DNA from: Actinomyces minihominis
GTDB lineage: Bacteria > Actinomycetota > Actinomycetes > Actinomycetales > Actinomycetaceae
Assembly (NCBI RefSeq): GCF_900187855.1
Contig: NZ_FYEG01000008.1
Span: 27,358-91,357, forward strand
DNA: 64,000 bases
Direction of reading: 5' to 3'
The translations under genes were made by a program, and so were the position numbers. The notes beneath the pieces are model-generated. The model had not been told where the DNA came from, did not search any database, and worked only from the letters and a program-made list of their open reading frames with translations. This document shows positions 51,551 to 61,238 of the stretch, one piece after another (the stretch's first letter is position 1; each line of letters starts with the position of its first letter).

Positions 51551-52456
51551 ATGAAAACAAGGACTTCTCTGCGCCCACTGGTCACCGTGCTAGCCATCGT
51601 GTCCCTTGGGGTTGCGGGTTGCTCGGGCGGAACTGGGTACAACTCTTCTGTAGAAAGTATGGCCGCTTCTGACGGCGGAATGGTTTCCGCAGACTACGCA
51701 GCCGGTTCGGACATAGAAATGGGCGCGGCCGAGGACATGAAACCGCAGGTTGGTTCCTCAATCATCGTCTCGGGGGATGCAACAGTCATCACTCCTGATC
51801 CTCGAGGTAAGGCCGCTGAGTTTAGTGAACAGGTCCTGGCTCTCGGAGGGCGCATCGACTCAAGCTCGTCCTCGGACTTCCAGAACCAGCCCTTTGCCTC
51901 GGTGTCGGCAGCAGTTCCCGCAGAACGCTTCGATGAGGTGTTATCTTCACTCGACAGTCTCGGACGCGTAGAGAACTCTTCCGTCTACAACCAGGATGTC
52001 ACCCAGCAGGTGACAGACCTGGATGCTCGAATCGCGGTCCTCGAGGACTCGCTAGACCGGCTCAAGGCACTGATGGAGCAGGCGACGACAGTCGAAGAGT
52101 TGATTGCCGCTGAGAATGGACTGACGCAACGACAGGCAGAACTGGACTCCCTCAATGCCCAACTTGAATGGCTCTCCGGCCAGGTTGAAATGTCTAACCT
52201 CTACGTCAACTTCTCAACCGAGGTCGACTCATCGGGGTTCTCCTTTGAGAAGGCCTGGCAGTTCATCCTCAAATCGTTTGAAGTTATTGGCTACGCACTC
52301 CTGATCGCACTCCCCTGGGTCATCCTCATCCTTTTGATTACCGCTGTGGTTCGCGTAATTCTGGCAAGGCGGCGCAACCAGAAACACGCGGGGTTCACCA
52401 TTGACACAGATACGACGACGCCTGAAAAAGAGGGAGGGGACTCCCAAGGCGAGTAG
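51551..52456 (+). CDS. DUF4349 lipoprotein
   Basis: A 301-residue lipoprotein with lipobox Cys24 (LGVAGCSG). The DUF4349 core runs from SSIIVSGDATVIT through a coiled coil (LDARIAVLEDSLDRLKALMEQATTVEEL and LTQRQAELDSLNAQLEWL, partly quoted) to a C-terminal membrane helix (VIGYALLIALPWVILILLI) with a basic cytoplasmic tail. The family occurs widely in Actinobacteria and Firmicutes but has no settled function; an envelope role is likely. Convergent with the MarR gene. Confidence 0.85.
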   Translation: MKTRTSLRPLVTVLAIVSLGVAGCSGGTGYNSSVESMAASDGGMVSADYAAGSDIEMGAAEDMKPQVGSSIIVSGDATVITPDPRGKAAEFSEQVLALGGRIDSSSSSDFQNQPFASVSAAVPAERFDEVLSSLDSLGRVENSSVYNQDVTQQVTDLDARIAVLEDSLDRLKALMEQATTVEELIAAENGLTQRQAELDSLNAQLEWLSGQVEMSNLYVNFSTEVDSSGFSFEKAWQFILKSFEVIGYALLIALPWVILILLITAVVRVILARRRNQKHAGFTIDTDTTTPEKEGGDSQGE

Positions 52457-52468
52457 GTCGAAACCCGA

Positions 52469-52939
52469 CTAGGGATGGGCCTTGCGGTCGAGGTGCCCGA
52501 AAGCATCAACGATCTGGTCGATATGCGCATCCGTCAGGTCATCAAGCAGTAGCTGGCGAACGGTTGCCTGGTGAATCCTTGAAGCATGCTCGGTGGCTTC
52601 AACCCCCGCGTCGGTGAGCGCGGCGACGTAACCGCGCCTGTCGGTACCGCTGGGTTTCTTGTTTACCCAGCCGGCCTTAATAAGACCCCCCACCAGGTAG
52701 GTCAATCGTGAGGGGATAAATCCGAGGCGTTCAGCAAGCTCACCCATCCTCATCTGACGCCCCTCGCTTTCATAGAGCATCAGAAGAATATTGTAGTCCG
52801 AAAGGGACATGTTTGCCCCGGTTTTCAGCTGGGTCTCAAGTGAGCCCTGAAGCCGGGTACTGGCCTCGAAAAAGACGCGCCAAGCCAAGGAGCGTTTGTT
52901 ATCGCGCTCCTCGATTCCATTTGCCGCATCCTGTGCCAC
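52469..52939 (-). CDS. MarR-family transcriptional regulator
   Basis: A 156-residue winged-helix regulator. The core has LSDYNILLMLYESEGRQMRMGELAERLGFIPSRLTYLV (helix-turn-helix, partly quoted by position 50-95), then the wing GWVNKKPSGTDRRGYVAALTD and a C-terminal dimerisation helix. MarR proteins usually respond to small aromatic ligands or oxidants and control neighbouring genes. The candidate targets are the divergent AI-2E-family gene, 237 bp away, or itself. Confidence 0.92.
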   Translation of the reverse strand: MAQDAANGIEERDNKRSLAWRVFFEASTRLQGSLETQLKTGANMSLSDYNILLMLYESEGRQMRMGELAERLGFIPSRLTYLVGGLIKAGWVNKKPSGTDRRGYVAALTDAGVEATEHASRIHQATVRQLLLDDLTDAHIDQIVDAFGHLDRKAHP

Positions 52940-53176
52940 AGTTACGCAAGCCCTTCCGCAACACTATGGTTAGCCTGTTCGCCCATCACAGCACACATTC
53001 TACGCCGAACACGAGATGTCCCCGTGTTATCTACTACCTAATGGGAAGGGGTGGCTTAGGTCTGCAGTTCCGCAGACTCTCCACGCAGACAGCGAGGCCA
53101 GTTGGTGTCAGATCGGCAAGAGTGCAGGTTGAGAACTACACTAGTGGTCTCAGTCAATTTCTGAAAAGGAGGGCCT

Positions 53177-54520
53177 ATGACCGGCCAAACCAAGCCGCGC
53201 AAAGCCATTTACAGCTCTCCGAAAAGTCAGCGCTATCTGGGGCGTAATCAGGCACCTGCCAACCCTGCGACCAAAGAGTCACGGGTTGATGTTCCCCGCT
53301 GGCTGCTGAGCGCCGGAGTTGGCGCCTGGTCAGCGATCGGTATCACCCTCGTCATCGCCGGAATCGTCTTCGGGACCTCCAAGATCGCGGCTGTTTTCAT
53401 TGCGGTCTTTGTCGCCCTCGTCCTTACTGGCCTGCTCAATCCGATTGTGAATCGGATGAGCAAGCACATGCCCAGGGGTCTGGCGGTAGCGCTGTCGCTG
53501 TTCGGCACACTCCTCATCTTTGGTGGCCTGTTAACATTCGTCGTCACCTCGGTGGCCGGCCAGTGGCAGAAGCTCGCAAAACAGCTTTCCCACGGCCTCG
53601 ACATGATTATCGACTTCATCGACCGTTCCCCATTCAGCGTCAACCTGACCAGCGACCAGGTTTATACCTGGCTCAACTCGATGATCGAGAAGGGGCAGCA
53701 TTACCTTGCGGCGAACTGGCAACGGCTGGCAACTACAGCCCTGTCGAATGCCGGTGGAGTTGCCCTAGCGATCACAGCTTTCGCCCTGGCAATCTTTATA
53801 ACTATCTTCTTCCTGCTCCAGGGTTCCCAAATGTGGCGCTGGTTCCTCAACCTTCTTCCCACTGATCGACGCGGTCAGTGGAATCACGCCGCACAGGCTG
53901 GCTGGACAACGTTCGCGGGGTACGGTCGTGGCACCATCATCATCGCCTTCATCGACGGCATCTTGGCATGGGTCTTCCTCGAAGTTCTCGGGGTGCCACT
54001 GGCACCGGCGCTAGCCGTCCTCGTCATGATCGGCGCCCTGATCCCAATGGTTGGTGCACCCGCGGCAATGGTCTTAGCCATGATCGTTGCCCTGGCTACG
54101 GAAGGTGTAATGAAGGCAGCCGTGGTTGGTATAGGCATCGCCCTCATCGGACAGTTTGAAGGACACATTCTTCAGCCGCTAATTATGGGCAAGCAGGTCC
54201 GTCTGCACCCGGTTGTTGTTGCTATCGGCGTCATGGCTGGAACGCTTGTCGGCGGCCTTCTTGGGGCAATCATCGCTATCCCGATCATCGCAGTGATCTG
54301 GTCGGTGTTCTCTTCGCTCTACCACCGCGACCCGCCGATCGTCGGAAACCTGCCCGATATGCCCCCGCCTCAGGTGGGTCCCCCACCCGGAAAAAAGAAG
54401 GCCAAGGGCGACGGGGTCTACGTCTTCTTTAAGGAACTTCGCGCTAAGCCGGGCACCCGCAAGAAGTTCATTCCCACGCCTGGGGCCAAGGCGGCTGCGC
54501 GACCGGATGAGACGGCTTAG
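53177..54520 (+). CDS. AI-2E family transporter (PerM/TqsA-like)
   Basis: A 447-residue membrane protein of the AI-2E transporter family with about eight hydrophobic segments. Typical signatures are FIAVFVALVLTGLLNPIVN near the first helices and the later FEGHILQPLIMGKQVRLHPVVV. A basic, Pro-rich cytoplasmic tail of about 75 residues follows the last helix. Members export autoinducer-2, ions or other solutes; the substrate here is unknown. AAAAGGAGGG precedes the ATG. Convergent with dnaE2, 5 bp apart. Confidence 0.9.
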   Translation: MTGQTKPRKAIYSSPKSQRYLGRNQAPANPATKESRVDVPRWLLSAGVGAWSAIGITLVIAGIVFGTSKIAAVFIAVFVALVLTGLLNPIVNRMSKHMPRGLAVALSLFGTLLIFGGLLTFVVTSVAGQWQKLAKQLSHGLDMIIDFIDRSPFSVNLTSDQVYTWLNSMIEKGQHYLAANWQRLATTALSNAGGVALAITAFALAIFITIFFLLQGSQMWRWFLNLLPTDRRGQWNHAAQAGWTTFAGYGRGTIIIAFIDGILAWVFLEVLGVPLAPALAVLVMIGALIPMVGAPAAMVLAMIVALATEGVMKAAVVGIGIALIGQFEGHILQPLIMGKQVRLHPVVVAIGVMAGTLVGGLLGAIIAIPIIAVIWSVFSSLYHRDPPIVGNLPDMPPPQVGPPPGKKKAKGDGVYVFFKELRAKPGTRKKFIPTPGAKAAARPDETA

Positions 54521-54525
54521 CAGAC

Positions 54526-57500
54526 CTACCGGAAGTCCCTCGAGGTTGTTCGAGTTGGCACACGGAGCGCCTCGATGCGGTCGGCCACCAAGGCAACCGC
54601 ACCGTCCCCCTTCTCAACTCGACCACTGATAACCATCGCCTGCGCCTCAAGTGCAACACTGCGGTAGCGACGCCATAACCCCTTGGAGCAAATAACATTA
54701 CCGAGGCCGGTTTCGTCCTCCAGTGAGAGGAAAGTCGTTCCGCGTGCGGTCATGGGACGCTGCCGGTGGGTGACGACACCGGCAATAGTAATCCGGCGAT
54801 CCAGGGGGGCATCCGGAAGCTTGTTCAGAGGCACAACCCCACGCCGGTTCAGCTGTTCCCGAACCGTCTCTACAGGGTGCAGTCCAACCGACAGTCCCAT
54901 GCCCCGATAGTCGGCCTCCAACTCTTCCGTAACCGACATCCTCGGAAGGTGTGGGGCCTGAGCACCCACCTCAGTCCCCGGGAGAAATGGCTGGTGCCAG
55001 TCACCCACTCCAAGCACCCCGGCTGCCCACAGTCCCTCCCGTCGAGTTATGCCAAGGTCATCGAGGGCACCCGCTGCCGCGAGCTTCTCGACTTGGAGTC
55101 GGCTCAGACGTGCCCGCGCCGCCAGATCTGCCACATCTACGAAAGGCCCATCCGCTCGGGCAGCAACAACTTGCTTGGCTCCAACACCGAGTCCCCTCAC
55201 GGTTTCTAACCCCAGACGCACCTCGAGGTCACTGCGCGCATCAACTAGGTGATGGGGCTTGCTGACCGGAGATTGCTCCCCTGCGGGCACGGCGCGCGGG
55301 GTAGAGACAACCTCCGAGAAAAGCACGCTTGGGGGCGCCACGTTTACCCCGTGTCGGCGGGCGTCCTCGACCAGTGAAGCAGGCGAGTAAAACCCCATGG
55401 GCTGGCTTGCCAGAATCGAAGCATAGAAGTGTTCCGGATGATGCACCTTGAGCCACGCGGAAGCATAGACAAGGTAGGCAAAAGAAAATGCGTGCGACTC
55501 AGGAAAACCAAACTCAGCAAAACCCCGCAGCTGCTCAAATACCTTCTCCCGGATCGTCTCCGGCACCCCTTTAGCCGCCATCCCCGCGAAAAGGGCAGGT
55601 TTTAGAGTTTGCATACGCTCAGCAGAACGCTTGGCGCCAATGGCACGGCGCAACTCATCAGCCTGCGCCGGGGTGAAGCCCGCTACCTCCACCGCTATCT
55701 GCATGAGCTGCTCCTGAAACAGCGGAACCCCCAGCGTCTTCTTGAGCGCATTCTCCATCAGAGGGTGCAGGTAGGTGACTTCTTCACGACCATTCCTCCG
55801 GTTGAGGTAGGGGTTCACCGCCCTGCCCTGGATTGGGCCGGGACGAATCAGCGCCACCTCGATGACAATGTCGTAGAACTTCCGTGGCTTGAGGCGCGGC
55901 AACGTGTTCATCTGCCCGCGCGATTCAACCTGAAAGACACCGACTGTATCCGCGGCACACAGCAGATCGTAGACGCGGGGATCTTCGGGGGGAAGATTGT
56001 AGAGGTCGAGGGGACGCCCATTGCGTTTGACCCCGGCTTCTTCGAGCCAGTTGAAAGAGCGCCGCAACGCCGTTAACATTCCTAAGCCGAGAAGATCGAA
56101 CTTAACCAGTCCTGCTTCGGCACAGTCCTCTTTATCCCACTGCAGGACCGAACGTTTCTCCATTGCCCCCCATCTAACCGGGCAGATTTCTGACACCGGG
56201 GTGCGGGTCAGAACCATGCCTCCGGGGTGGATTCCCATGTGTCGCGGCAGCTTCTGTAAAGCATGGGCCATTTCCAGGACAGCGGGGGGTGCGCCAACCT
56301 CTCCCCCTCCCCGCCCCGACTGCTTCGACCACCGCTTAACCTGACCCTCTGGAAACCCGAATGCTCTGGCTGCATCCCTCACCGCAGACTTCGGACGGTA
56401 GGTAATGGTGTTGGCGACCAGGGCCGCATTGTGGCGACCGTAGCGGTTATAGACATACTGGATAACCCGCTCCCGTTCTTTCGCCTCGATGTCGAGGTCG
56501 ATGTCGGGTGCACCCGACCTCTCTGGAGAGAGGAACCGTTCAAAAAGCATCCTGTGCTGAACCGCATCGACCGCTGTGATGGAAAGGGCGTAACAGACAG
56601 CTGAGTTGGCAGCTGAACCACGTCCCTGACAGAGGATTCCACTTCGGCTGCAGAAGTCAACAATGTCCTTGACGATTAGGAAGTACCCCGGGAAGCCAAG
56701 CTGCTCAATGATGTCAAGTTCGTAGTCGATCTGTTTCCAAGCCTTCGGAGAGTGCTCTCTTGTCCCGTAGCGCTCCAGAGCCCCCCGATAGGTAAGGTGC
56801 CGCAACCAGGTCTCCTCGCTCTCTCCCTCCGGGACCGGATAGTGAGGGAGTCCCGGTTCAAGAATACGGAAGTCAAAGTTGAACTGACCTGCGAGATAAC
56901 CAGCATTCGCCACTGCCTCGGGGTGGCGGTGGTGCAGAACTAACATCTCTTCGTGTGACCGTAGAAAGGTCCGCCAAGCGGGAAGATAGGGCTCGGCCTG
57001 AGCCAGCGGAACATTGAGGCGAGTGGCACTAAGAACATCCGCAAGCGGCTGCCCCTCCGGTCTAGCGGTGCGAACCGCACCGGTAGCAACAAGGGGCAAC
57101 CCCCTCTTTTGCGCCAGGGTGAACAGGGCATCAGACAGTGCTGCCGGATCATGCTGCTGCAGGCTGGCTTCCACCCCGACCCGGTCCGGCCCCACGGTAT
57201 CGATCAGCTGGTCAAGTAGCCGTTCAGCGCCGACCATTCCCCCTGCCGTGAGGGCCTGCCGTAGTGGGCCGTGGGAGGTACCTGTGAGAAGAAAGATGTC
57301 TGTGCTGAATCGGTGAATTTCCTCTAGGCTCAGCGATGCCTCACGTCGCCCTTCCACCTGGAGAAAATGGGAGCTAAGCAGACTGCTAAGGGTTCGGTAA
57401 CCATCCTGGGAAGTGGCTAGGACGGGGAGACGCACCCGGGGTGTTGTGAACTGCAAGGCTCTCTTCCCATCGGGCTGGAGAGGTCGTCCTTCAAGAGAGA

Positions 57501-57729
57501 GTAAGAGGGAATCAAGCGTTAGTTCTGTTCCATAGACGATGGGCATACCTGTCTGGCGACCGGCTTGTGCAGTTTGGACTGCAGAGTACATTCCATCCAC
57601 ATCGAGGATAGAGATTCCCGTCAGCCCCAGCTGTTGAGCCTGCTGAACTAGGGCAAGGGGGGTGTCTGTTCCCTCTAGGAATGTGAATGCACTGTGTGCG
57701 TGTAGTTCCGCGTATCCTCGATCTTTCAC
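54526..57729 (-). CDS. dnaE2: Error-prone DNA polymerase DnaE2
   Basis: A 1067-residue C-family polymerase that carries out damage-induced mutagenic synthesis with ImuA' and ImuB. The N-terminal PHP domain starts YAELHAHSAFTFLEGTD; the polymerase core has GRGSAANSAVCYALSI, GAPDIDLDIEAKERERV (catalytic Asp pair) and SRGQMNTLPRLKPRKFYD. HhH and OB-type regions follow. The GTG at 57729 is the start; the box-to-start spacing suggests a short or absent leader. A perfect SOS box lies 13 bp upstream. Confidence 0.96.
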   Translation of the reverse strand: MKDRGYAELHAHSAFTFLEGTDTPLALVQQAQQLGLTGISILDVDGMYSAVQTAQAGRQTGMPIVYGTELTLDSLLLSLEGRPLQPDGKRALQFTTPRVRLPVLATSQDGYRTLSSLLSSHFLQVEGRREASLSLEEIHRFSTDIFLLTGTSHGPLRQALTAGGMVGAERLLDQLIDTVGPDRVGVEASLQQHDPAALSDALFTLAQKRGLPLVATGAVRTARPEGQPLADVLSATRLNVPLAQAEPYLPAWRTFLRSHEEMLVLHHRHPEAVANAGYLAGQFNFDFRILEPGLPHYPVPEGESEETWLRHLTYRGALERYGTREHSPKAWKQIDYELDIIEQLGFPGYFLIVKDIVDFCSRSGILCQGRGSAANSAVCYALSITAVDAVQHRMLFERFLSPERSGAPDIDLDIEAKERERVIQYVYNRYGRHNAALVANTITYRPKSAVRDAARAFGFPEGQVKRWSKQSGRGGGEVGAPPAVLEMAHALQKLPRHMGIHPGGMVLTRTPVSEICPVRWGAMEKRSVLQWDKEDCAEAGLVKFDLLGLGMLTALRRSFNWLEEAGVKRNGRPLDLYNLPPEDPRVYDLLCAADTVGVFQVESRGQMNTLPRLKPRKFYDIVIEVALIRPGPIQGRAVNPYLNRRNGREEVTYLHPLMENALKKTLGVPLFQEQLMQIAVEVAGFTPAQADELRRAIGAKRSAERMQTLKPALFAGMAAKGVPETIREKVFEQLRGFAEFGFPESHAFSFAYLVYASAWLKVHHPEHFYASILASQPMGFYSPASLVEDARRHGVNVAPPSVLFSEVVSTPRAVPAGEQSPVSKPHHLVDARSDLEVRLGLETVRGLGVGAKQVVAARADGPFVDVADLAARARLSRLQVEKLAAAGALDDLGITRREGLWAAGVLGVGDWHQPFLPGTEVGAQAPHLPRMSVTEELEADYRGMGLSVGLHPVETVREQLNRRGVVPLNKLPDAPLDRRITIAGVVTHRQRPMTARGTTFLSLEDETGLGNVICSKGLWRRYRSVALEAQAMVISGRVEKGDGAVALVADRIEALRVPTRTTSRDFR

Positions 57730-57741
57730 CCCACCATTCTA

Positions 57742-57757
57742 TCGAACATATGTTCGA
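57742..57757 (-). promoter_or_regulatory. LexA (SOS) box of dnaE2
   Basis: TCGAACATATGTTCGA, a perfect 16-bp palindrome matching the actinobacterial LexA consensus TCGAAC-N4-GTTCGA. It ends 13 bp before the dnaE2 start and probably overlaps its promoter. Confidence 0.95.
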
Positions 57758-57814
57758 TGAGATTGTGCGGAAATGTCACGTTGGTTCGCACGGTTTGGTC
57801 TTTTGCCCGAGCAG

Positions 57815-58441
57815 TTACCCGAATGAACCGCCCGATTCTTCGAGGTAGCAGGAAGCGCAGAGGGATTCGTAGCTAACCCCGGCCCCGTCAATGGAGATCT
57901 GATCACCTGCGAAGATGAACCGCCCATCCACTTGACGCCCGTTAAGGATGGCCTTCTTACCGCAGCGGCAAATGGTCTTTAGCTCTTCCAGTGTGTTCGC
58001 AAGGGCTAGAAGCCGCTGTGACCCGGGAAAGATATGGGTCTGAAAATCAGTTCGCAGCCCGTAGGTGAGAACGGGAACCCCATCAAGAGTGGCGATGCGT
58101 TGCAGGTCCTCAACCTGCTCTCCGGTGAGGAACTGAGCCTCATCTACCAGCAGTGCTGCAACGGGAGGCAGATTGTCAACAGTGGCAACCAGGGCGTCGG
58201 GATCGTAGCCGCGCGCATGGCGAGCAAACAGTTCCCGAACATCATCCTGGGGGGTAATAAGGAAATCAACCTCCCGGGCAACTCCCAGCCTGGAGATAAT
58301 CTGCGCGTCCCCCTTGGTATCCACGGCCGGCTTGGCCAGCAGGACCCGCTGGCCTCGTTCCTCGTAGTTGTAGGCCACCTGCAGCAGCGCAGTTGACTTA
58401 CCCGAGTTCATTGCTCCGTAGCGAAAGTACAGTTTTGCCAT
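57815..58441 (-). CDS. tdk: Thymidine kinase
   Basis: A 208-residue type II (TK1-like) thymidine kinase that phosphorylates thymidine to dTMP. It starts MAKLYFRYGAMNSGKST (P-loop), has the Walker B-type segment VAALLVDEAQFL, the lasso region, and zinc cysteines in ICRCGKKA and LCASC. The ATG at 58441 follows GGGAGGGAAG and is preferred to in-frame starts upstream that overlap imuB. It lies only 19 bp after imuB, so it is probably cotranscribed with imuA-imuB from the SOS promoter. dnaE2 with its own SOS box follows. Confidence 0.95.
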   Translation of the reverse strand: MAKLYFRYGAMNSGKSTALLQVAYNYEERGQRVLLAKPAVDTKGDAQIISRLGVAREVDFLITPQDDVRELFARHARGYDPDALVATVDNLPPVAALLVDEAQFLTGEQVEDLQRIATLDGVPVLTYGLRTDFQTHIFPGSQRLLALANTLEELKTICRCGKKAILNGRQVDGRFIFAGDQISIDGAGVSYESLCASCYLEESGGSFG

Positions 58442-58460
58442 CTTCCCTCCCGTGGTGAGT

Positions 58461-60092
58461 TTAGCGATGGATTTCGGTGGTGGCATACACGCCCTCAACC
58501 CACCATTCAGGCCCCCGCTGTACGAGGAGCAGATCCGAGGCCCCGGTTCGTGAAACTCTCAGATAGCAGCGCGGGGCATGGGCTTTATTTTCGGGACTCC
58601 ACCACCGTCCTCGAACCATCCATAATCCCCTGGTCTCGGAAAGGGGGTGGTTGCCCGAAGGGAGCTCTGGATGATCTGTGCTGAGAATCAGATAGCGGGG
58701 ACTTCCATTGAGAAACCCCCTGCGATTCACCCAGACTCGCCCGGTTGTCCCCTCTCTTCTTTCCCCCATGAGAAGGGCCGAGGGCGGTTTCTCAAAGAGG
58801 ATAATCGGCGGGGAGGCAACCGCCCCTTCCCATGGCCCACTGCGCGGGGGCAGATCTTCCACTTCCGTACCCCAGGACTGGAACAGGCTTCGAGAACGAG
58901 GATCAAACCCACCGTGGATGATGGGAAGAACCGCCGCCTCTTCGCCCAGCATCGCCTGTACCTCTTCAACCGCAAGTCCCGCCTTACGCCGGGACTGACT
59001 TCCACCCCAGAGGGGGTCCAGTTCAGGTATCTGCGCCGGATAGAGGGCTGCCACTCTAATCCAGCGCAGGGCGTTGTCGTCTGCGGACCCCTCGAGAGCT
59101 GAGGAAGCATCCGACATTCCCCTGAGCTGCCAGGTGATTCTTTTCCCCACCTGTGAGGAAGACATGGCATCGAGGAGTGTCCAGGTTCGTTCGGAGACCA
59201 CCCCACCACTGCGTTCAATGGAGATACGAACCGTTGAGGAGTAGAGCCCCCTTTGAACGAGAAGATCCGAAAGGCTGTTGGCAGCGCGCCGAACCGCAAA
59301 CAGAGCCTGCTCAACAGACAGGGCCGGCGGATCCACTTCCACCTCAACCCCCACCTCTCCCACACTTCGTGAGACTGTCTGAGCCAACTCGCCCTCTCCG
59401 GTGGCAACGCGCCACAGCGCCTGCCCACTGGCTCCGAACCGTGTCAGTAGAGAGGCGCCCCCGAGTTCACGCAGCTGACCCACCGTATGAACACCAAGTG
59501 CGGCCAGGGTGGGAAGTTCTTTCCCCACCTCCCGTCTTTGACGGGGAGGAAGATCTTCCACCAGCTGCTGAAGCTGTTGGCGACCTAGAAAACGCTCCGT
59601 TTCAGATGGGGGAACAATGACACCCTGGCGCGCTGCGAGCAGGGCACCCGCAAGCGAGTCCGCAATCCCCACCTGGCACTCAGCCCCTGTTTGTAGCGCC
59701 ACCTGTTCAGCAAGCTCAGACGCCAACTCTCCCTCACCTCCGGCCCACTTTGCAGGCCCCCGAGCCAGTGCGAATGCCAAACCGGGCTTCACAGCCACCA
59801 CACCGGGTGCGAAGTCGTCAAAGACCTGCAGGATCACCTCGAAGGCAGCGCTCTCACGTTCATCGTCCGGGGGAAAAATCAGGAGGCCGGGGCAGTTGTA
59901 CTGAGCCATCACCTGCCTCATCCCCACCCTGACTCCGAGGCGGAACGCAGAGGGGGTGACCACCGTGACGTGTCCGCGACGAACCACCGCTGCGGGAGCC
60001 CCCACGGGTACATCAACGACCAGGGCATTGAGTTCCCAGTTGGGGACCCACAGGGCCACGTATCGAGGCAGTTTTGCCCCTCTACTCCCCAT
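58461..60092 (-). CDS. imuB: ImuB, Y-family polymerase-like mutagenesis protein
   Basis: A 543-residue protein with a Y-family polymerase fold that acts as an adaptor linking DnaE2 and ImuA' to the sliding clamp. The N-terminus PRYVALWVPNWELNALVV aligns with the DinB start, but the acidic catalytic residues of active Y-family enzymes are absent there and at the VAVKPGLAFALA position, as in other ImuB proteins. A central helix-hairpin-helix region (LAALGVHTVGQLRELG) and a long C-terminal domain follow. The ATG overlaps the imuA stop by one base (TGATG). Confidence 0.93.
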   Translation of the reverse strand: MGSRGAKLPRYVALWVPNWELNALVVDVPVGAPAAVVRRGHVTVVTPSAFRLGVRVGMRQVMAQYNCPGLLIFPPDDERESAAFEVILQVFDDFAPGVVAVKPGLAFALARGPAKWAGGEGELASELAEQVALQTGAECQVGIADSLAGALLAARQGVIVPPSETERFLGRQQLQQLVEDLPPRQRREVGKELPTLAALGVHTVGQLRELGGASLLTRFGASGQALWRVATGEGELAQTVSRSVGEVGVEVEVDPPALSVEQALFAVRRAANSLSDLLVQRGLYSSTVRISIERSGGVVSERTWTLLDAMSSSQVGKRITWQLRGMSDASSALEGSADDNALRWIRVAALYPAQIPELDPLWGGSQSRRKAGLAVEEVQAMLGEEAAVLPIIHGGFDPRSRSLFQSWGTEVEDLPPRSGPWEGAVASPPIILFEKPPSALLMGERREGTTGRVWVNRRGFLNGSPRYLILSTDHPELPSGNHPLSETRGLWMVRGRWWSPENKAHAPRCYLRVSRTGASDLLLVQRGPEWWVEGVYATTEIHR

Positions 60093-60625
60093 CAGGAAGC
60101 CTCTTTTCTGTACCTCAACAGCGGATTCTCTACCACCGGTCTGTCCTCTAGATGGTCGGTGAGTGGGAGACTGACGGTCATCCAGGGGCGCATGGTCAAA
60201 ATGGTGGCCCCGACGGTACGAGCCCTGGCAGCCAGGGCCCTCTGATGGCGGGGGTCCACCCCAACGTTGCCAACAACAACGATCGAAAAACCCTCAAGGA
60301 GACTGCCAATAACCTTGACCCCCTGCTCCCCCACAGAGCGGATAAGCACAATGCGGCTGAGATCAACCCCGAGTTCTTCAACCCCCTCCCAGGAGACATC
60401 ACGCAGATCAACCACAGCCACAAACTGTTCGGGCCTAATCATCCGTGCCAGAGCCCGGGCCGCCCCTTCAATGGTTCCGTCCAGGTGGTAAACCCCCCGG
60501 CCCGAAGCTTCCCTCCCCCGGATCTTTTCAGGCGCGGGCACAACTTCCTGGCGTGCTTCAACCCGGGCTAAAACAGCCCTGGCCTGACGCAATCTGTCTT
60601 CTTGCTGCGCAAAGAGACCTGCCAT
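60092..60625 (-). CDS. imuA: ImuA'-like RecA-related mutagenesis protein
   Basis: A 177-residue protein in the position of actinobacterial imuA'. It has a RecA-like beta-sheet core (FVAVVDLRDVSWEGVEELG, IVLIRSVG, SIVVVGNVG and ATILTMRPW) but no Walker A motif. In mycobacteria ImuA' forms the mutasome with ImuB and DnaE2. A GGGGGTGG site precedes the ATG, and a perfect SOS box lies 15 bp upstream. The identity rests on fold pattern and gene order. Confidence 0.85.
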   Translation of the reverse strand: MAGLFAQQEDRLRQARAVLARVEARQEVVPAPEKIRGREASGRGVYHLDGTIEGAARALARMIRPEQFVAVVDLRDVSWEGVEELGVDLSRIVLIRSVGEQGVKVIGSLLEGFSIVVVGNVGVDPRHQRALAARARTVGATILTMRPWMTVSLPLTDHLEDRPVVENPLLRYRKEAS

Positions 60626-60639
60626 AATCCACCCCCGAC

Positions 60640-60655
60640 TCGAACATATGTTCGA
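60640..60655 (-). promoter_or_regulatory. LexA (SOS) box of imuA-imuB-tdk
   Basis: TCGAACATATGTTCGA, identical in all 16 bases to the dnaE2 box, 15 bp before the imuA start. It is the probable operator of imuA-imuB-tdk. Confidence 0.95.
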
Positions 60656-60776
60656 TCATAAAGGTCTGCTCCGACATCTGCGAGCCCCACCTCAATCCCG
60701 TTGACTACGTCAAATCTCACCGTGAGAATCGACGCTGAAACTACGCTCTTTCCCGCCGAGGTGAAACAATGGCGCG

Positions 60777-61238
60777 GTGCTTCACATTGCTTTCTTCGAG
60801 CCCCGCATCCCCGGCAACACCGGTGCTGCTATCCGTCTAGCGGCCTGCACCGGAGCCATGCTGCACCTGGTCGAACCCCTCGGCTTCGACATGGAGGACA
60901 CCAAGTTACGCAGGGCCGGACTGGACTATCACGACCTAGCACACGTGAAGACACACCCCGATCTCGATTCTCTCCTCGCAGAGATACCGGGTCGCATCTG
61001 GGCTTTCACCGGACGAACCAACCGCACCTACACCGAGGTTGAGTATGCGGACGGGGACTGCCTTCTCTTCGGTGCTGAACCGGACGGCCTCCCGCAGTGG
61101 GTCATGGATGACCCCCGCCTGACGGCCCTCATTCGTATAAATATGGTCGGGGGAGCCCGTTCACTAAACCTGGCTAACGCGGCATCTATCGTCACCTATG
61201 AGGCGTGGCGCCAACTGGGATTCAACGGCGGAAACTAG
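60777..61238 (+). CDS. trmL: tRNA (cytidine(34)-2'-O)-methyltransferase
   Basis: A 153-residue SPOUT-class methyltransferase that modifies the wobble base of leucine tRNAs. Signatures are HIAFFEPRIPGNTGAAIRLAA, LLFGAEPDGLPQWV and the SAM-knot segment RINMVGGARSLNLANAASIV. The GTG at 60777 is the start, with GAGGTG upstream. The stop overlaps the convergent membrane-protein gene by 4 bp. Confidence 0.93.
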   Translation: MLHIAFFEPRIPGNTGAAIRLAACTGAMLHLVEPLGFDMEDTKLRRAGLDYHDLAHVKTHPDLDSLLAEIPGRIWAFTGRTNRTYTEVEYADGDCLLFGAEPDGLPQWVMDDPRLTALIRINMVGGARSLNLANAASIVTYEAWRQLGFNGGN

